DNA of 64,000 bases, taken from contig JABTUS010000009.1 in assembly GCA_015075305.1 (NCBI GenBank), forward strand, positions 186,001 to 250,000. The letters run 5' to 3'. The translations under genes and the position numbers were made by a program. Position 1 is the first letter of the stretch; each line of letters opens with the position of its first letter. The notes beneath the pieces are model-generated. The model was not told where the DNA came from and searched no databases. It worked only from the letters and a program-made list of their open reading frames with translations. Shown in pieces: positions 15,119 through 24,249 of this stretch. The DNA comes from Opitutaceae bacterium. GTDB taxonomy: Bacteria; Verrucomicrobiota; Verrucomicrobiia; Opitutales; Opitutaceae.

Positions 15119-16429
15119 ATGGCATCGTTTCAGACGCTTCCGGGTTTTCGCGAGTTTCCTCCCGATGTGTTCGCACAACGCGCTCACATCTTTCGTCTCT
15201 GGCGTCAGGCAGCGCATGCCCATGGATTCTCGGAGTATGATGCGCCGGTGCTGGAACCACTCGATCTCTATCGAACGAAGTCCGGTGAGGAGATCGAGGC
15301 GCAGCTTTTCAGCTTCACAGACAAGGGTGGTCGCGAGGTTGCGTTGAGGCCTGAAATGACGCCGACAGTCTGCCGTCTGGTGGGTGAGAAGGCGAATGCG
15401 CTCAAACGACCGATCAAGTGGTTCAGCATTGCGGAATTCTATCGGTACGAACGCATGCAGAAGGGGCGCGGCCGTTGTTTCACCCAGTTCAACGCGGACA
15501 TTTTTGGTGAACCCGGCATCGAGGCTGAAACCGAGCTGATCGGTCTGCTCGTGCAATGCATGACAGGATTCGGGCTGGGGCCGGACGATTTCATGGTGCG
15601 GCTGAGCGATCGCAATCTCTGGTTCTATTTTCTTGAGGTGCTCGGCCTGGACGATGCGCGCAGCCGGGTCATGCTCACCGCGGTTGATCGCTATGAAAAG
15701 CTGGGGGATGATGCTTTCAAGGACTACGTCGCTCAATTCGGAGAGCTTGACCCGAGTGTAAAGACACGCGTGCTGGCGTTTCAGGCGATTCGTTCGCTGC
15801 CGGCGCTCGAGCAAATGCTTGAGCCTCTTGGCGGTGAAAAACTGGCCGCGCGCGTCGACGAATGGCGCCGCCTGATCGCGAACCTCGGTGCGATGGGGCT
15901 TGGCGATTTCATAAGCGTCGACCTCGGAGTCGTCCGCGGACTGGCTTACTACACAGGATTCGTTTTCGAGGCCTTTGACCGGAAGGGTGAACTGCGTGCG
16001 CTCGCGGGAGGAGGGAGATACGACAACCTCGTGGGCAAACTGGGCTTTGCGGATCTTCCGGCGGCGGGCTTTGCGATCGGCGACATGACGTTTGCGCTGC
16101 TTCTGGAACAACGTGGACTGACACCCCGGATCGTGCAGGCACCCGATGTCTATGTCGTCATTGGAGGCGCGGCTGAACGGCTGTCGGCGCTGGGTGACAT
16201 CAGGAGCCTGCGGAGTGCCGGTTACCGGGTGGACTATCCGTTCAGGGATCTCGCATTTGGCAAACAATTCAAAGCGGCGGCGGAATCGGGCGCGAGACTC
16301 GCGCTGATCTACGGGGGTGATGAACTGGCCCGGGGCGTGGTGAAAATTCGCGACCTGAATGAGCGCAGCGAGCGGGAGGTGGAAAAGGCCCGCCTATTCG
16401 AGGAGGTGCGCGCTCATTTTGGCGGATGA
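15119..16429 (+). CDS. hisS: Histidine--tRNA ligase
   Basis: This 436-residue class II synthetase charges tRNA-His. Motif 2 (WFSIAEFYRYERMQKGRGRCFTQFN), the histidine-binding stretch GVVRGLAYYTGFVFEAF and the motif 3 segment ALAGGGRYDNLV are all present. The C-terminal anticodon-binding domain (about 335-436) contains VYVVIGGA, RSAGYRVDYPF and ALIYGGDELARGVVKIRDL. The presence of that domain and the full class II motifs argue for true HisS rather than the regulatory paralogue HisZ. The final 16 bases overlap the 3' end of the convergent cdd gene. Confidence 0.94.
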   Translation: MASFQTLPGFREFPPDVFAQRAHIFRLWRQAAHAHGFSEYDAPVLEPLDLYRTKSGEEIEAQLFSFTDKGGREVALRPEMTPTVCRLVGEKANALKRPIKWFSIAEFYRYERMQKGRGRCFTQFNADIFGEPGIEAETELIGLLVQCMTGFGLGPDDFMVRLSDRNLWFYFLEVLGLDDARSRVMLTAVDRYEKLGDDAFKDYVAQFGELDPSVKTRVLAFQAIRSLPALEQMLEPLGGEKLAARVDEWRRLIANLGAMGLGDFISVDLGVVRGLAYYTGFVFEAFDRKGELRALAGGGRYDNLVGKLGFADLPAAGFAIGDMTFALLLEQRGLTPRIVQAPDVYVVIGGAAERLSALGDIRSLRSAGYRVDYPFRDLAFGKQFKAAAESGARLALIYGGDELARGVVKIRDLNERSEREVEKARLFEEVRAHFGG

Positions 16430-16875
16430 TTCGCGGGTCTCCTGCCGCCGGCGACCGGCAAATCGTCCAGGTTTTCATGGCCGAAGGCGCGCGGGAGAAG
16501 CGCATCGAGCGTGGTGACGATGCGTTCGTTTGAGTTGCAGATGCAATGAACGAGCGCGCGGGGTCCGAATTCATTGATGACCTGCCGGCATGCGCCGCAG
16601 GGAGTCGTCGCGGTGGACGTGGGCGTAAACACGAACAAGTGCGTGATCGATTTCTCCCCACTCGAGATTGCGGCGAAAATTGCGCTTCTCTCGGCGCAGT
16701 TGCAGAGTCCGTACGAGGCGTTCTCGACATTGCAGCCTGAATAAACGCGACCGGATGCTCCGCGCACCGCCGCGCCCACGCGGAAATGGGAGTAGGGGGC
16801 GTAGGCGTTGCGGGCGGCGGAGCGGGCGGTCTTTTCCAGTTTGCGCAAATCCGGGGGAAAGGGTTTCTTTGCCAT
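16414..16875 (-). CDS. cdd: Cytidine deaminase
   Basis: This 153-residue enzyme converts cytidine and deoxycytidine to uridines in pyrimidine salvage. The zinc site is formed by NCAERSAIFAAI (Cys and the catalytic Glu) and PCGACRQVINEF (two Cys). The N-terminal AYAPYSHFRVGAAVRG and SGCNVENASYG are also typical. The ATG at 16875 gives the family length; upstream ATGs in the same frame would overlap the subtilase gene. Its 3' end overlaps hisS by 16 bases on the opposite strand. Confidence 0.93.
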   Translation of the reverse strand: MAKKPFPPDLRKLEKTARSAARNAYAPYSHFRVGAAVRGASGRVYSGCNVENASYGLCNCAERSAIFAAISSGEKSITHLFVFTPTSTATTPCGACRQVINEFGPRALVHCICNSNERIVTTLDALLPRAFGHENLDDLPVAGGRRPANHPPK

Positions 16876-16945
16876 GAGCATCAAGCGTGGCTGCCATTCC
16901 ATACTTTTCAGCAACATTCGAGAAGGCAGACTGGTCGTAAACATC

Positions 16946-19900
16946 GTGCACATACCCCGCATTCCCCCTGACCGGCTGGCGTTGTGGACGGTGCTGCTTC
17001 TCTTTGCGCTCGTACGTTCGGCGAGTGGTGCGGAATCAGCCGCCGGCGGGCCGTCATCCTTTACCGACGAAGAGCTGCGCCTTGGCTATCGCACGGACCG
17101 GGTCCTGGTCAGGGTGCGTGAGATGGCATCCCTCTCCTCGGGTGACGCCAGTCTCGCGTTCAACCAGGCGGAGCGCCGCGCGGGAGTGCGCTCGAAGCGT
17201 GTTTTGGCCCATTTGGAACGTCAGCAGGTTCTTGAGCTGGACTCCGGAACCCCGGTCCGGAACGCAATCTCCTCCCTGCTCTCGAGCGGGCTGTACGAAT
17301 TTGTTGAACCTGACTTCATCCGCGTGGCGCTTGTGACACCGAATGATGCGAGGTTCGGGGAGCAGTGGTCGCTGCACAACACCGGCCAGAGCTCGGGAAC
17401 GCCCGATGCCGACATCGACGCACCCGAAGCATGGGACATCACAGCCAACGCATCCGGCGTGATCGTCGCAGTGATCGACAGCGGCCTGCGCGTCACTCAT
17501 GAGGACATCGCCGCCAATCTCTGGCTCAATTCGCGGGAGATTGCCGGGAACGGTCGCGATGACGACGGCAATGGATATGTCGACGACATCAATGGCATCA
17601 ACTCGATCGTTGCGGCCGGCAGCCCCGGAAGCGGAACGCCGACGGACGACAACGGCCATGGCACGCACGTGGCCGGGATCATCGGAGCCGTCGGAAACAA
17701 TGGCCGGGGGATCAGCGGAGTGGCCTGGCGTGTGCAGATCATGGCGCTCAAGTTCCTCGGTGCGGATGGGCGCGGATCGATCTCGGACGCCGCGGAGTGC
17801 ATTGACTACGCGATCGCCAACGGAGCGAAGGTGATCAACGCCAGCTACGGTGCGCTCAGCACGGGACAAGGCCCTTCACTCACCGAGATTGCGGCCATTC
17901 AGCGGGCGCGTGACGCGGGGATCATATTCGTGGCTGCCGCCGGCAATGACGCTCTGAACCTCGATGTCGCCCGCACCTTTCCCGCGACCTACGCGCTTGA
18001 GAACATCATCACAGTCGGGAATTCGACGCGGCTGGAGGACATCGCCACCTCATCCAACACCGGATCGGGCGCTGTCGATCTGTTCGCGCCAGGCAGCGAG
18101 ATCCTGTCGCTGTCCCAGACAAGTGACAGCGGCTACGTGCAGTTGAGCGGCACGTCGATGGCAGCGCCCCATGTGTCCGGTGCGATCGCGCTCGTCCGCG
18201 CCATGTATCCGGAATTCACCTACAGGCAGGCGATCAACCGCGTTCTGCGCTCGGTGGATCCCGTGCCAAAGTACTCGGGTCGTGTGCAGACCGGTGGCAG
18301 GCTCAATCTGCGCCGGGCCCTCGCGGAAACCGACAGCCGCCCCTTCAACGACGATTTTGCGTCGCGGGCCAGGCTGCAGGGGGAGCTGGTCCAGGTGCGG
18401 TCATCATCGCGCGGCGCAGGCGGCGAGCCGGGTGAGCCGGCGCATGCGGGTTTCAGTCCCCAGGCGACCCTGTGGTGGACCTGGACTGCTCCCGTTTCCG
18501 GACAGGTGAACATCGACACCCAGGGCAGCGGATTTGACACGGTGCTCGCCGTGTACACGGGGGGAGAGCTCAATGCCCTGGCGCTTGTGGCCGCGAATGA
18601 CAACGCGGCGAACAGCGTGACCAGCAGCGTGACATTTCTGGCGCAGGCAGGCGCGACCTACCAGATTGCGGCGGGAGGCAAGTCACCCGGCGGCGGACTG
18701 CTGCTCGTCAATCTTGGCGCCGCTCCGGCGAATGACGATTTCGCGGCGGCCACAACTCTGACCGGCGTGAACGCCGTCGTGACGGCGACAAACGCGAAGG
18801 CGTCGGCGCAGTTGGGTGAACCCGCCCATGCTGGAAGAGCTGCGCGGCGCTCGTTGTGGTACCGTTGGACGGCACCCGCAACAACGCGCTATCAGGCGAC
18901 CGTTGTCAGCGCGCAGCTCAATCCGGTGGTGGCGGTTTACACCGGGAATTCGCTGGATTCGCTCGTTGCTGTCAGTTCCGCCGTCAGCACGGCCACGGAC
19001 GCGGAGGTGAACAACGCGATTGCCGGCTTCGATGCGCGCGCGGGCGTGAGTTATGCCATTGTGGTCGATTCGGCTGTGATTGGTGCAACTGAGGTAAACG
19101 GGGAATTTACGTTCACGCTTGTGGATGCGACGTGGATCGCGGCGACCAAGGATGGAATCACAAGTTCTCCGACAGTGGGTGCCGACGGAACCGTCTACGT
19201 GGGTTCAAACGACGGTGGATTCTATGCGCTGAACGGAGCGGATGGCAGCATCAAGTGGCGCTACGCGCTGGTGCCGGCGAGCCTGATCGATACCGGAAGC
19301 GCGGCGATCGATGCAAAGGGAGTGATCTATTTTGGGGGAGGGAACGGAAATCTCCATGCACTGATCGACAATGGAACCAGCCCAACGCTGAAGTGGACTG
19401 CCACGCTCGGAGGTCCGATCACCAATGCACCCGCCATCGCGGAGGACGGGACGGTCTACATCCGAATCGAGCGGGGAACGACGGGTGCCAATGCCGAGGC
19501 GCAGCTCGTCGCCGTCTCCGGAGTGGATGGAGCGGTGAAATGGCGCCATGCCTTCGGGCAGGAGGCGAGTTATGCTTCACCGAGCGTCGGCGCGGACGGC
19601 ACGATCTATGTCGCGGGGGGCGATGGTGCGTTGCACGCCGTGACACCCGCGGGTTTGACAAAGTGGAAGTTTGCCGCGGAAGGGCAGGTCTACTCTTCGC
19701 CGGCGATCGACCGGGAGGGCAATGTCTACTTCTCGTCGATTGGAGGAACGGTCTTTTCCCTGACCGCTGCCGGCGTGCAGCGGTGGCGCACGCCGGTTGG
19801 CGGATTTGTCTCATCCTCGCTGGCACTGGCAAACGGCACAGCCTATCTGGGCAGCTATGATCGGCGCCTTTATGCCCTGGACATGAACACCGGTGCCGTG

Positions 19901-21082
19901 CGCTGGTCCTACCTGATGGGCGATGAAGTACGGGCCTCATCGCCTGCTGTTGCCCAGGACGGATCTGTTTTTATCGGCAGTTATGACAGGACGATTCATC
20001 AGGTGAATGCGGATGGCACTCTGCGACGAACGTATGCGGGCGCAAATTGGTACAGGTCATCCGTGCTCCTTGCGGGAGGCCGTCTCTATGCGGGAAACAA
20101 TGATGGCAGGCTTTACGCCTTTGATGTCGGCCTGAAGGCGGCAGCGGGAGATGCCGGGCCGTGGCCGCAGCATCGCCACAATATCAGACACACCGGGCGC
20201 TTTGTCGCGGGGTTGGATGATCCGGCGACCCTGGATCCTGATTTTGGCTCCGGACGTCTGACGAACCTCTCCGTCCGTGCTGCCGCAGCCACTGGCGACG
20301 CCAGCCTCATCACCGGTTTCGTCATTGTGGGAGGATCGTCAGGCGAAACCAAGACGCTGCTGATGCGCGGTGTGGGACCGAGTCTGGCGCCGTTTGGAGT
20401 GAAGGGGTGGATGCGCGATCCGGCCCTGACGCTCCGCTCGGAGCAAGGCAGCGTCATTGCGGGCAACGATGACTGGAACGGTTCTCAGGCAGTAGCCGGC
20501 ATCAGCGCAAGGGTGGGTGCGTTTGCCCTGGCACCGGAGTCGCTGGATGCCGCGCTGCTTGCCCCACTCGCGGCGGGACTCTACACAGCCCAGATTGCGC
20601 CGTCTCAAAAGGCGCAGGGTGCTGGGGCTGATTCAGGTGTCGTCCTGGCCGAAGTCTACGATGCGGCTGGCCCGGAGGCAGGCGGAGTGAATGGCCTTCG
20701 TCTTGCCAATCTCTCCGTGCGTGCGCGGACTGGAAAGGGTGACGAGGTGCTGATCGCGGGCTTCACGATCGTTGATGGTCCAAGAACAGTGCTCATCCGC
20801 GGAATTGGTCCGACCCTGGCGGACTTTGGCGTGGCTGGCGTGCTCGATGATCCGCTCATCGAGATTTATCAGGGCAGCGCAATGATTCGACAGAACGACG
20901 ACTGGGCGGGTGCTGTTGACGTTTCGCAGGCGGCGGCTCGTGCGGGAGCGTTTGCCCTGCAGCCCGGATCGCGGGATGCGGCGATCGTCTTGAAGCTCCT
21001 GCCCGGCGGCTACACGGTCATTGTTCGCGGTAAGGGAGACAGAGCAGGAGTCGCACTCGCGGAAATTTATGAACTGCGCTGA
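16946..21082 (+). CDS. Secreted S8 subtilisin-like protease with PQQ-like propeller and tandem C-terminal domains
   Basis: This giant protein (1378 residues from the GTG at 16946) carries the signal segment LALWTVLLLFALVRSASGA, then a subtilase domain. Its triad is Asp178 (VIDSGL), His238 (GHGTHVAG) and Ser404 (GTSMAAPHVSG). Two PPC-like beta modules with LWWTWTAP and LWYRWTAP follow (about 465-730). Next comes a propeller of PQQ-like blades with repeated DGTVYVGSNDG-type motifs (about 735-1080). The end has two copies of an LTNLSVRA-type domain, the second ending AEIYELR. An ATG at 16874 in the same frame would give a longer N-terminus overlapping cdd. It probably degrades extracellular proteins; its substrate is unknown. 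Confidence 0.87.
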   Translation: MHIPRIPPDRLALWTVLLLFALVRSASGAESAAGGPSSFTDEELRLGYRTDRVLVRVREMASLSSGDASLAFNQAERRAGVRSKRVLAHLERQQVLELDSGTPVRNAISSLLSSGLYEFVEPDFIRVALVTPNDARFGEQWSLHNTGQSSGTPDADIDAPEAWDITANASGVIVAVIDSGLRVTHEDIAANLWLNSREIAGNGRDDDGNGYVDDINGINSIVAAGSPGSGTPTDDNGHGTHVAGIIGAVGNNGRGISGVAWRVQIMALKFLGADGRGSISDAAECIDYAIANGAKVINASYGALSTGQGPSLTEIAAIQRARDAGIIFVAAAGNDALNLDVARTFPATYALENIITVGNSTRLEDIATSSNTGSGAVDLFAPGSEILSLSQTSDSGYVQLSGTSMAAPHVSGAIALVRAMYPEFTYRQAINRVLRSVDPVPKYSGRVQTGGRLNLRRALAETDSRPFNDDFASRARLQGELVQVRSSSRGAGGEPGEPAHAGFSPQATLWWTWTAPVSGQVNIDTQGSGFDTVLAVYTGGELNALALVAANDNAANSVTSSVTFLAQAGATYQIAAGGKSPGGGLLLVNLGAAPANDDFAAATTLTGVNAVVTATNAKASAQLGEPAHAGRAARRSLWYRWTAPATTRYQATVVSAQLNPVVAVYTGNSLDSLVAVSSAVSTATDAEVNNAIAGFDARAGVSYAIVVDSAVIGATEVNGEFTFTLVDATWIAATKDGITSSPTVGADGTVYVGSNDGGFYALNGADGSIKWRYALVPASLIDTGSAAIDAKGVIYFGGGNGNLHALIDNGTSPTLKWTATLGGPITNAPAIAEDGTVYIRIERGTTGANAEAQLVAVSGVDGAVKWRHAFGQEASYASPSVGADGTIYVAGGDGALHAVTPAGLTKWKFAAEGQVYSSPAIDREGNVYFSSIGGTVFSLTAAGVQRWRTPVGGFVSSSLALANGTAYLGSYDRRLYALDMNTGAVRWSYLMGDEVRASSPAVAQDGSVFIGSYDRTIHQVNADGTLRRTYAGANWYRSSVLLAGGRLYAGNNDGRLYAFDVGLKAAAGDAGPWPQHRHNIRHTGRFVAGLDDPATLDPDFGSGRLTNLSVRAAAATGDASLITGFVIVGGSSGETKTLLMRGVGPSLAPFGVKGWMRDPALTLRSEQGSVIAGNDDWNGSQAVAGISARVGAFALAPESLDAALLAPLAAGLYTAQIAPSQKAQGAGADSGVVLAEVYDAAGPEAGGVNGLRLANLSVRARTGKGDEVLIAGFTIVDGPRTVLIRGIGPTLADFGVAGVLDDPLIEIYQGSAMIRQNDDWAGAVDVSQAAARAGAFALQPGSRDAAIVLKLLPGGYTVIVRGKGDRAGVALAEIYELR

Positions 21083-21099
21083 CTCGCTGCATGGCGCGC

Positions 21100-22365
21100 T
21101 CAGGGCCCGCGCAGGACCACCTTTCCCGTCGGTTTCGCCGGCGGGACGGCGGAGCGTGGTTCGAGCGTGATCAGGATTTCCGATGGAGCGGGAACCGTGG
21201 GTGGAAGCTGGTACTGGAAACTGCCTGACTTGCCGGAGAGGGTGGCGGGCACCTCTCCCACGGGGAGGAAGTCCGAGGCATCGACGGGCTTGACCCAGAC
21301 TTGAAGCCGCTCTGCCTCGCCAATCCGCGGGAGATTGTAGAGGTTCAGGTAACCCTGGCTTTGTTTTTCGTCATAGACCGACCAGGCGTAGGTGGCGGCC
21401 GATGGCTGCGAGGCGAAACCCAGGTCACCCGGTCGTCCCGCAGTCGTGTCTCCGACTCCAATGGATTGGAAAGTGAAGGAGGGAGTCGTGTCCGTAAATG
21501 CGATCTTCGGAGAGTCGTCTGACGAGACCGCCTGTCCCGGTGTCCGGCTCATGCCGGGAGGTTCCGCGGACACAATGCCCTGCTCCGTCAGGAGTCCGCG
21601 AGCGAGATTCATCAACCCCCGGCGGTCGCCGCGCGCATAGCTGTCCACATCGACCAGCTCCATGGTGGCGAGCCGCCCCACGCCCTGTTCAGTCAAAGCA
21701 CGGCGAGCCAGCTTTTCCATGGCGAGCTTGTACTCATTGGCGAGCGACTCGCGCGCCTGTTGAATTCGTGCGTATTCCCGGCGGAGGTCATCGATTTTGG
21801 ACGCATCGCCGGCCAGCGGATCCTTGGAGTTCGAGGGATCGGTGGTTTCGATTCCGAGACCATCGCCCGGTGATCGTGCGTGCGTCGGCGCGTTCGAAGC
21901 ATCGGTGGTTGAACTCGCGAGGTACGGTGCGGCTGGAGGAGTCACACCCGTTCCGTTCTCTAGAGTAGCGCTTGAGTGTGCAGCTGATGAAGCGGGGTCG
22001 ATGCTGGCGGCTGCTCCAGGACGAAAAAGCCTCACACCTTGGATGACGTTGAGGAGCAGGAGCACTGCGGCCGCGGCTGGCCAGGCCCATTGCGGAAAAC
22101 GGTGCACAATGGAGCGGGGTGCAGGCGTGGTTGCCGCGGCAGTTGCCGCAAGGATCCCCGCAAGACTTGCGTCGGATTCCGACTCGGAAAGCGAGGCGGG
22201 CGGGGCTGCTTCGATGGCAAACTGGGCAAGGCTGTCGGCGCAGGTCTTGAACGCAGCGGCGGCGACGGGATCGCTGGCCAGCCGGTGCGCAAAGGCGGTG
22301 CGGCGGGCCGGCTCCATCTCATCCAGCAGGTACTGGAGCGCGTCGGAGGTGAAGTCATCATTCAT
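21100..22365 (-). CDS. RskA-like anti-sigma factor, membrane-anchored
   Basis: This 421-residue protein starts MNDDFTSDALQYLLDEMEP, a short cytoplasmic anti-sigma domain. One transmembrane segment follows at about 93-112 (AWPAAAAVLLLLNVIQG). The long periplasmic part has a glutamine- and arginine-rich helix (about 195-240) and a C-terminal RskA domain with YLNLYNLPRIGEAERLQVWVK. Such proteins hold an ECF sigma factor at the membrane until released. The gene overlaps the sigma gene by eight bases, so the two are translationally coupled. The signal that releases the sigma factor is not visible. Confidence 0.82.
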   Translation of the reverse strand: MNDDFTSDALQYLLDEMEPARRTAFAHRLASDPVAAAAFKTCADSLAQFAIEAAPPASLSESESDASLAGILAATAAATTPAPRSIVHRFPQWAWPAAAAVLLLLNVIQGVRLFRPGAAASIDPASSAAHSSATLENGTGVTPPAAPYLASSTTDASNAPTHARSPGDGLGIETTDPSNSKDPLAGDASKIDDLRREYARIQQARESLANEYKLAMEKLARRALTEQGVGRLATMELVDVDSYARGDRRGLMNLARGLLTEQGIVSAEPPGMSRTPGQAVSSDDSPKIAFTDTTPSFTFQSIGVGDTTAGRPGDLGFASQPSAATYAWSVYDEKQSQGYLNLYNLPRIGEAERLQVWVKPVDASDFLPVGEVPATLSGKSGSFQYQLPPTVPAPSEILITLEPRSAVPPAKPTGKVVLRGP

Positions 22366-23017
22366 GGCGATGGACGAACTGGCGGAGTTTCAGGAGGCCG
22401 CGGCGCAGGTGATTCTTAACATTGCCGACCTGGGTGCGCATGGCGGCGGCGATCTCCGCCTGGGTGCAGCCGGAAAAGAACGCCAGTTCGAGGGCCTGTC
22501 GCTGGGAGGCGCTGAGGTTGGCGAGGCTGCGGTCGAGCATATCGCGCTGGTCAAAGCCGTCATCCGGATCCACTCCGTCTTCGGTTTCATCGTTGAGTTG
22601 AAGGCTTTCAACGAGTGCGGCGCGGCGATTGCTCTGACGGAGGCGGTCAATGGATTGATTGCGCGTGATGTACAGCATCCATGAGTACACCTCGCCGAGT
22701 TCCGGACGATAGTTGGACGCCTGCCGCCAGGCCTTGATGAATGCGTCCTGCACCACTTCGCGCACGTCCTCGTCGTTGCTGAGGATGCGCCGGGCAATCC
22801 CGTGGAGGAATGGGGCGAGGTCCCTGTGGAGGGCGGTCAGGGCGTGTGTTTCACCAGCGGCAATCTGCGCGATCCAAATGCGGTGCTGCTTTTGGGCCTG
22901 TTCATCGAAGAGGAGCACGGTGGGGGAATGCGAATCCTTGCACGGCTTTGTGGAGGAGTTCAATGCGACAGCGAAATCCACGGGTGGCGGTGGTCGGGAG
23001 AATGCGGGGGCATGCAT
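22358..23017 (-). CDS. ECF-type RNA polymerase sigma factor
   Basis: This protein has sigma region 2 (LAPFLHGIARRILSNDEDVREVVQDAFIKAWRQ, with YITRNQSIDRLRQ) and region 4 (LSASQRQALELAFFSGCTQAEIAAAM with RTQVGNVKNHLRRGLLKL). It directs transcription of a small regulon. The start is uncertain. The ATG at 23017 has AGGGG upstream and gives 219 residues; a GTG at 22918 gives 186 residues, the more usual length; the frame is open up to 23185. The cognate anti-sigma gene overlaps its 3' end. A secreted Ig-like protein gene precedes it on the same strand and may be a target. Confidence 0.87.
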   Translation of the reverse strand: MHAPAFSRPPPPVDFAVALNSSTKPCKDSHSPTVLLFDEQAQKQHRIWIAQIAAGETHALTALHRDLAPFLHGIARRILSNDEDVREVVQDAFIKAWRQASNYRPELGEVYSWMLYITRNQSIDRLRQSNRRAALVESLQLNDETEDGVDPDDGFDQRDMLDRSLANLSASQRQALELAFFSGCTQAEIAAAMRTQVGNVKNHLRRGLLKLRQFVHRHE

Positions 23018-23201
23018 GCAGCCCCTGCCAGCCTGACGGTTCCATGAGTTTGAAACGGATTCGGCAGCGTGCGACGTGCCGGGTGCAGGGGAAATCGATG
23101 CACGCCGGGCGCCGAGGATGCTCTTCGGGCGCCAGGTGATGCTGCCAGTCGTTCCGTCTGAATAGTGCATGATGTCCAGGTGCACACGCGAGCCCGCTCT
23201 C

Positions 23202-24056
23202 CTACCTGGTACCGGTCAGGGGTGGATAACTGTCGAATTCGTAAACCTCGACGAGAGCTGTACCGCCCTTTTCGGCGTCGTCGGAAACGTGAATCGTGTA
23301 TGCTCCCGGCGGTAGATCGAACGTATCGTAGGCGATGTGGGGGCGTTCCCCTCCTTCGGTCTTCAGGGGAAATGCGCCCGCCTGGTTGAACAGGGATGTC
23401 CAGTACTGCGGTGGAATCACGACTGCGGGTCGAAAGATGATGACCTCACTGCCGTCGCCGCGGTAGATGCGAAAACGCGGATCCTTGACCAGGTCGCGCA
23501 GCCCAAAATTCTCGAGGGACGGACCAACGGCGCGGATGAGGAGTCGTTTTCCGGCATGTCCATCGACGACAAATCCGACGATCTGGATGTCGCGCCCTGA
23601 CTTGAGCTCAACACGTGCGGAGATGTTGCAGAAGTGCCCGTCGCGGACGACATCCAGTTGGACCTTCGTTGAGATGATGGGAAAGTTGCCACCACTTGGA
23701 CTCGGTGACGCCAGGCCGTAGAGACCGCTGTCGGCCTCGCCAACCTGATGAAGTATGAGCGGGCTCGTCGTTGCGCCGGAGACCGGCTTGCCATCCTTCG
23801 TCCATTGTATCGGGTGGGGCCAGTTTTGAGGCGCCACAAACCAGACCTGTTCGGACGGAGGAACACGCACGCGCCCGGGCGATTCGGGGGGCGCGAATCC
23901 ATTCTGCAGGTCTGTTGCCAGAAGCAGCCGGGTGATGCCCGGAGGAAGGACATAGGCAGTGAGAGCATCGTCAGCGACGACGGATTGACCGCGGACAGCC
24001 GGGAGACTGCCGACCAGAAGTCCCAGCACGGTGAGCAAGAATGATGTTGTTTTCAT
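23202..24056 (-). CDS. Secreted protein with Ig-like segment and PVC C-terminal beta domain
   Basis: This 284-residue exported protein starts with MKTTSFLLTVLGLLVGSLPAVRG, a clear signal peptide. Residues about 70-135 (WPHPIQWTKDGKPVSGATTS to DSGLYGL) look like an Ig-like fold. The C-terminal part contains QIVGFVVDGHAGKRLLIRAVGP, ENFGLRDLVKDPRFRIY and GGTALVEVYEF, the same domain that occurs twice at the end of the subtilase at 16946-21082. No catalytic motif is visible. It lies 185 bases upstream of the sigma gene on the same strand. A role in cell-surface adhesion or binding is possible but unproven. The ATG at 24056 gives the signal peptide; an upstream in-frame ATG is at 24077. Confidence 0.68.
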   Translation of the reverse strand: MKTTSFLLTVLGLLVGSLPAVRGQSVVADDALTAYVLPPGITRLLLATDLQNGFAPPESPGRVRVPPSEQVWFVAPQNWPHPIQWTKDGKPVSGATTSPLILHQVGEADSGLYGLASPSPSGGNFPIISTKVQLDVVRDGHFCNISARVELKSGRDIQIVGFVVDGHAGKRLLIRAVGPSLENFGLRDLVKDPRFRIYRGDGSEVIIFRPAVVIPPQYWTSLFNQAGAFPLKTEGGERPHIAYDTFDLPPGAYTIHVSDDAEKGGTALVEVYEFDSYPPLTGTR

Positions 24057-24181
24057 GGGATAAATCGACCGCTCCAAGGGAGTGGTTCCTGCATGAATAA
24101 CGCTGGAGAGGCCGGAAAAGATTCAGGGATTGGGAATATTTTCCGATCAATGGACCACGAGCAGGCAACTGGCGATTGGGC

Positions 24182-24196
24182 TTTGCTTGAAGCAAA
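24182..24196. promoter_or_regulatory. 15-bp perfect palindrome upstream of the secreted Ig-like gene
   Basis: The sequence TTTGCTT-G-AAGCAAA is a perfect 7-bp inverted repeat around one base. It lies about 126 bases before the ATG at 24056, in a 193-base space between two minus-strand genes. It may be an operator; no binding protein is indicated. Confidence 0.35.
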
Positions 24197-24249
24197 TGCC
24201 TGCGCGTGGATTGCAGAGAGTTTTCCAATCCGCGGGCTATCGAGGGATC

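Noticed and set aside
15119-16429. HisZ (regulatory subunit) instead of HisS
   Set aside because: The complete anticodon-binding domain and class II motifs are present, and no his operon is nearby.
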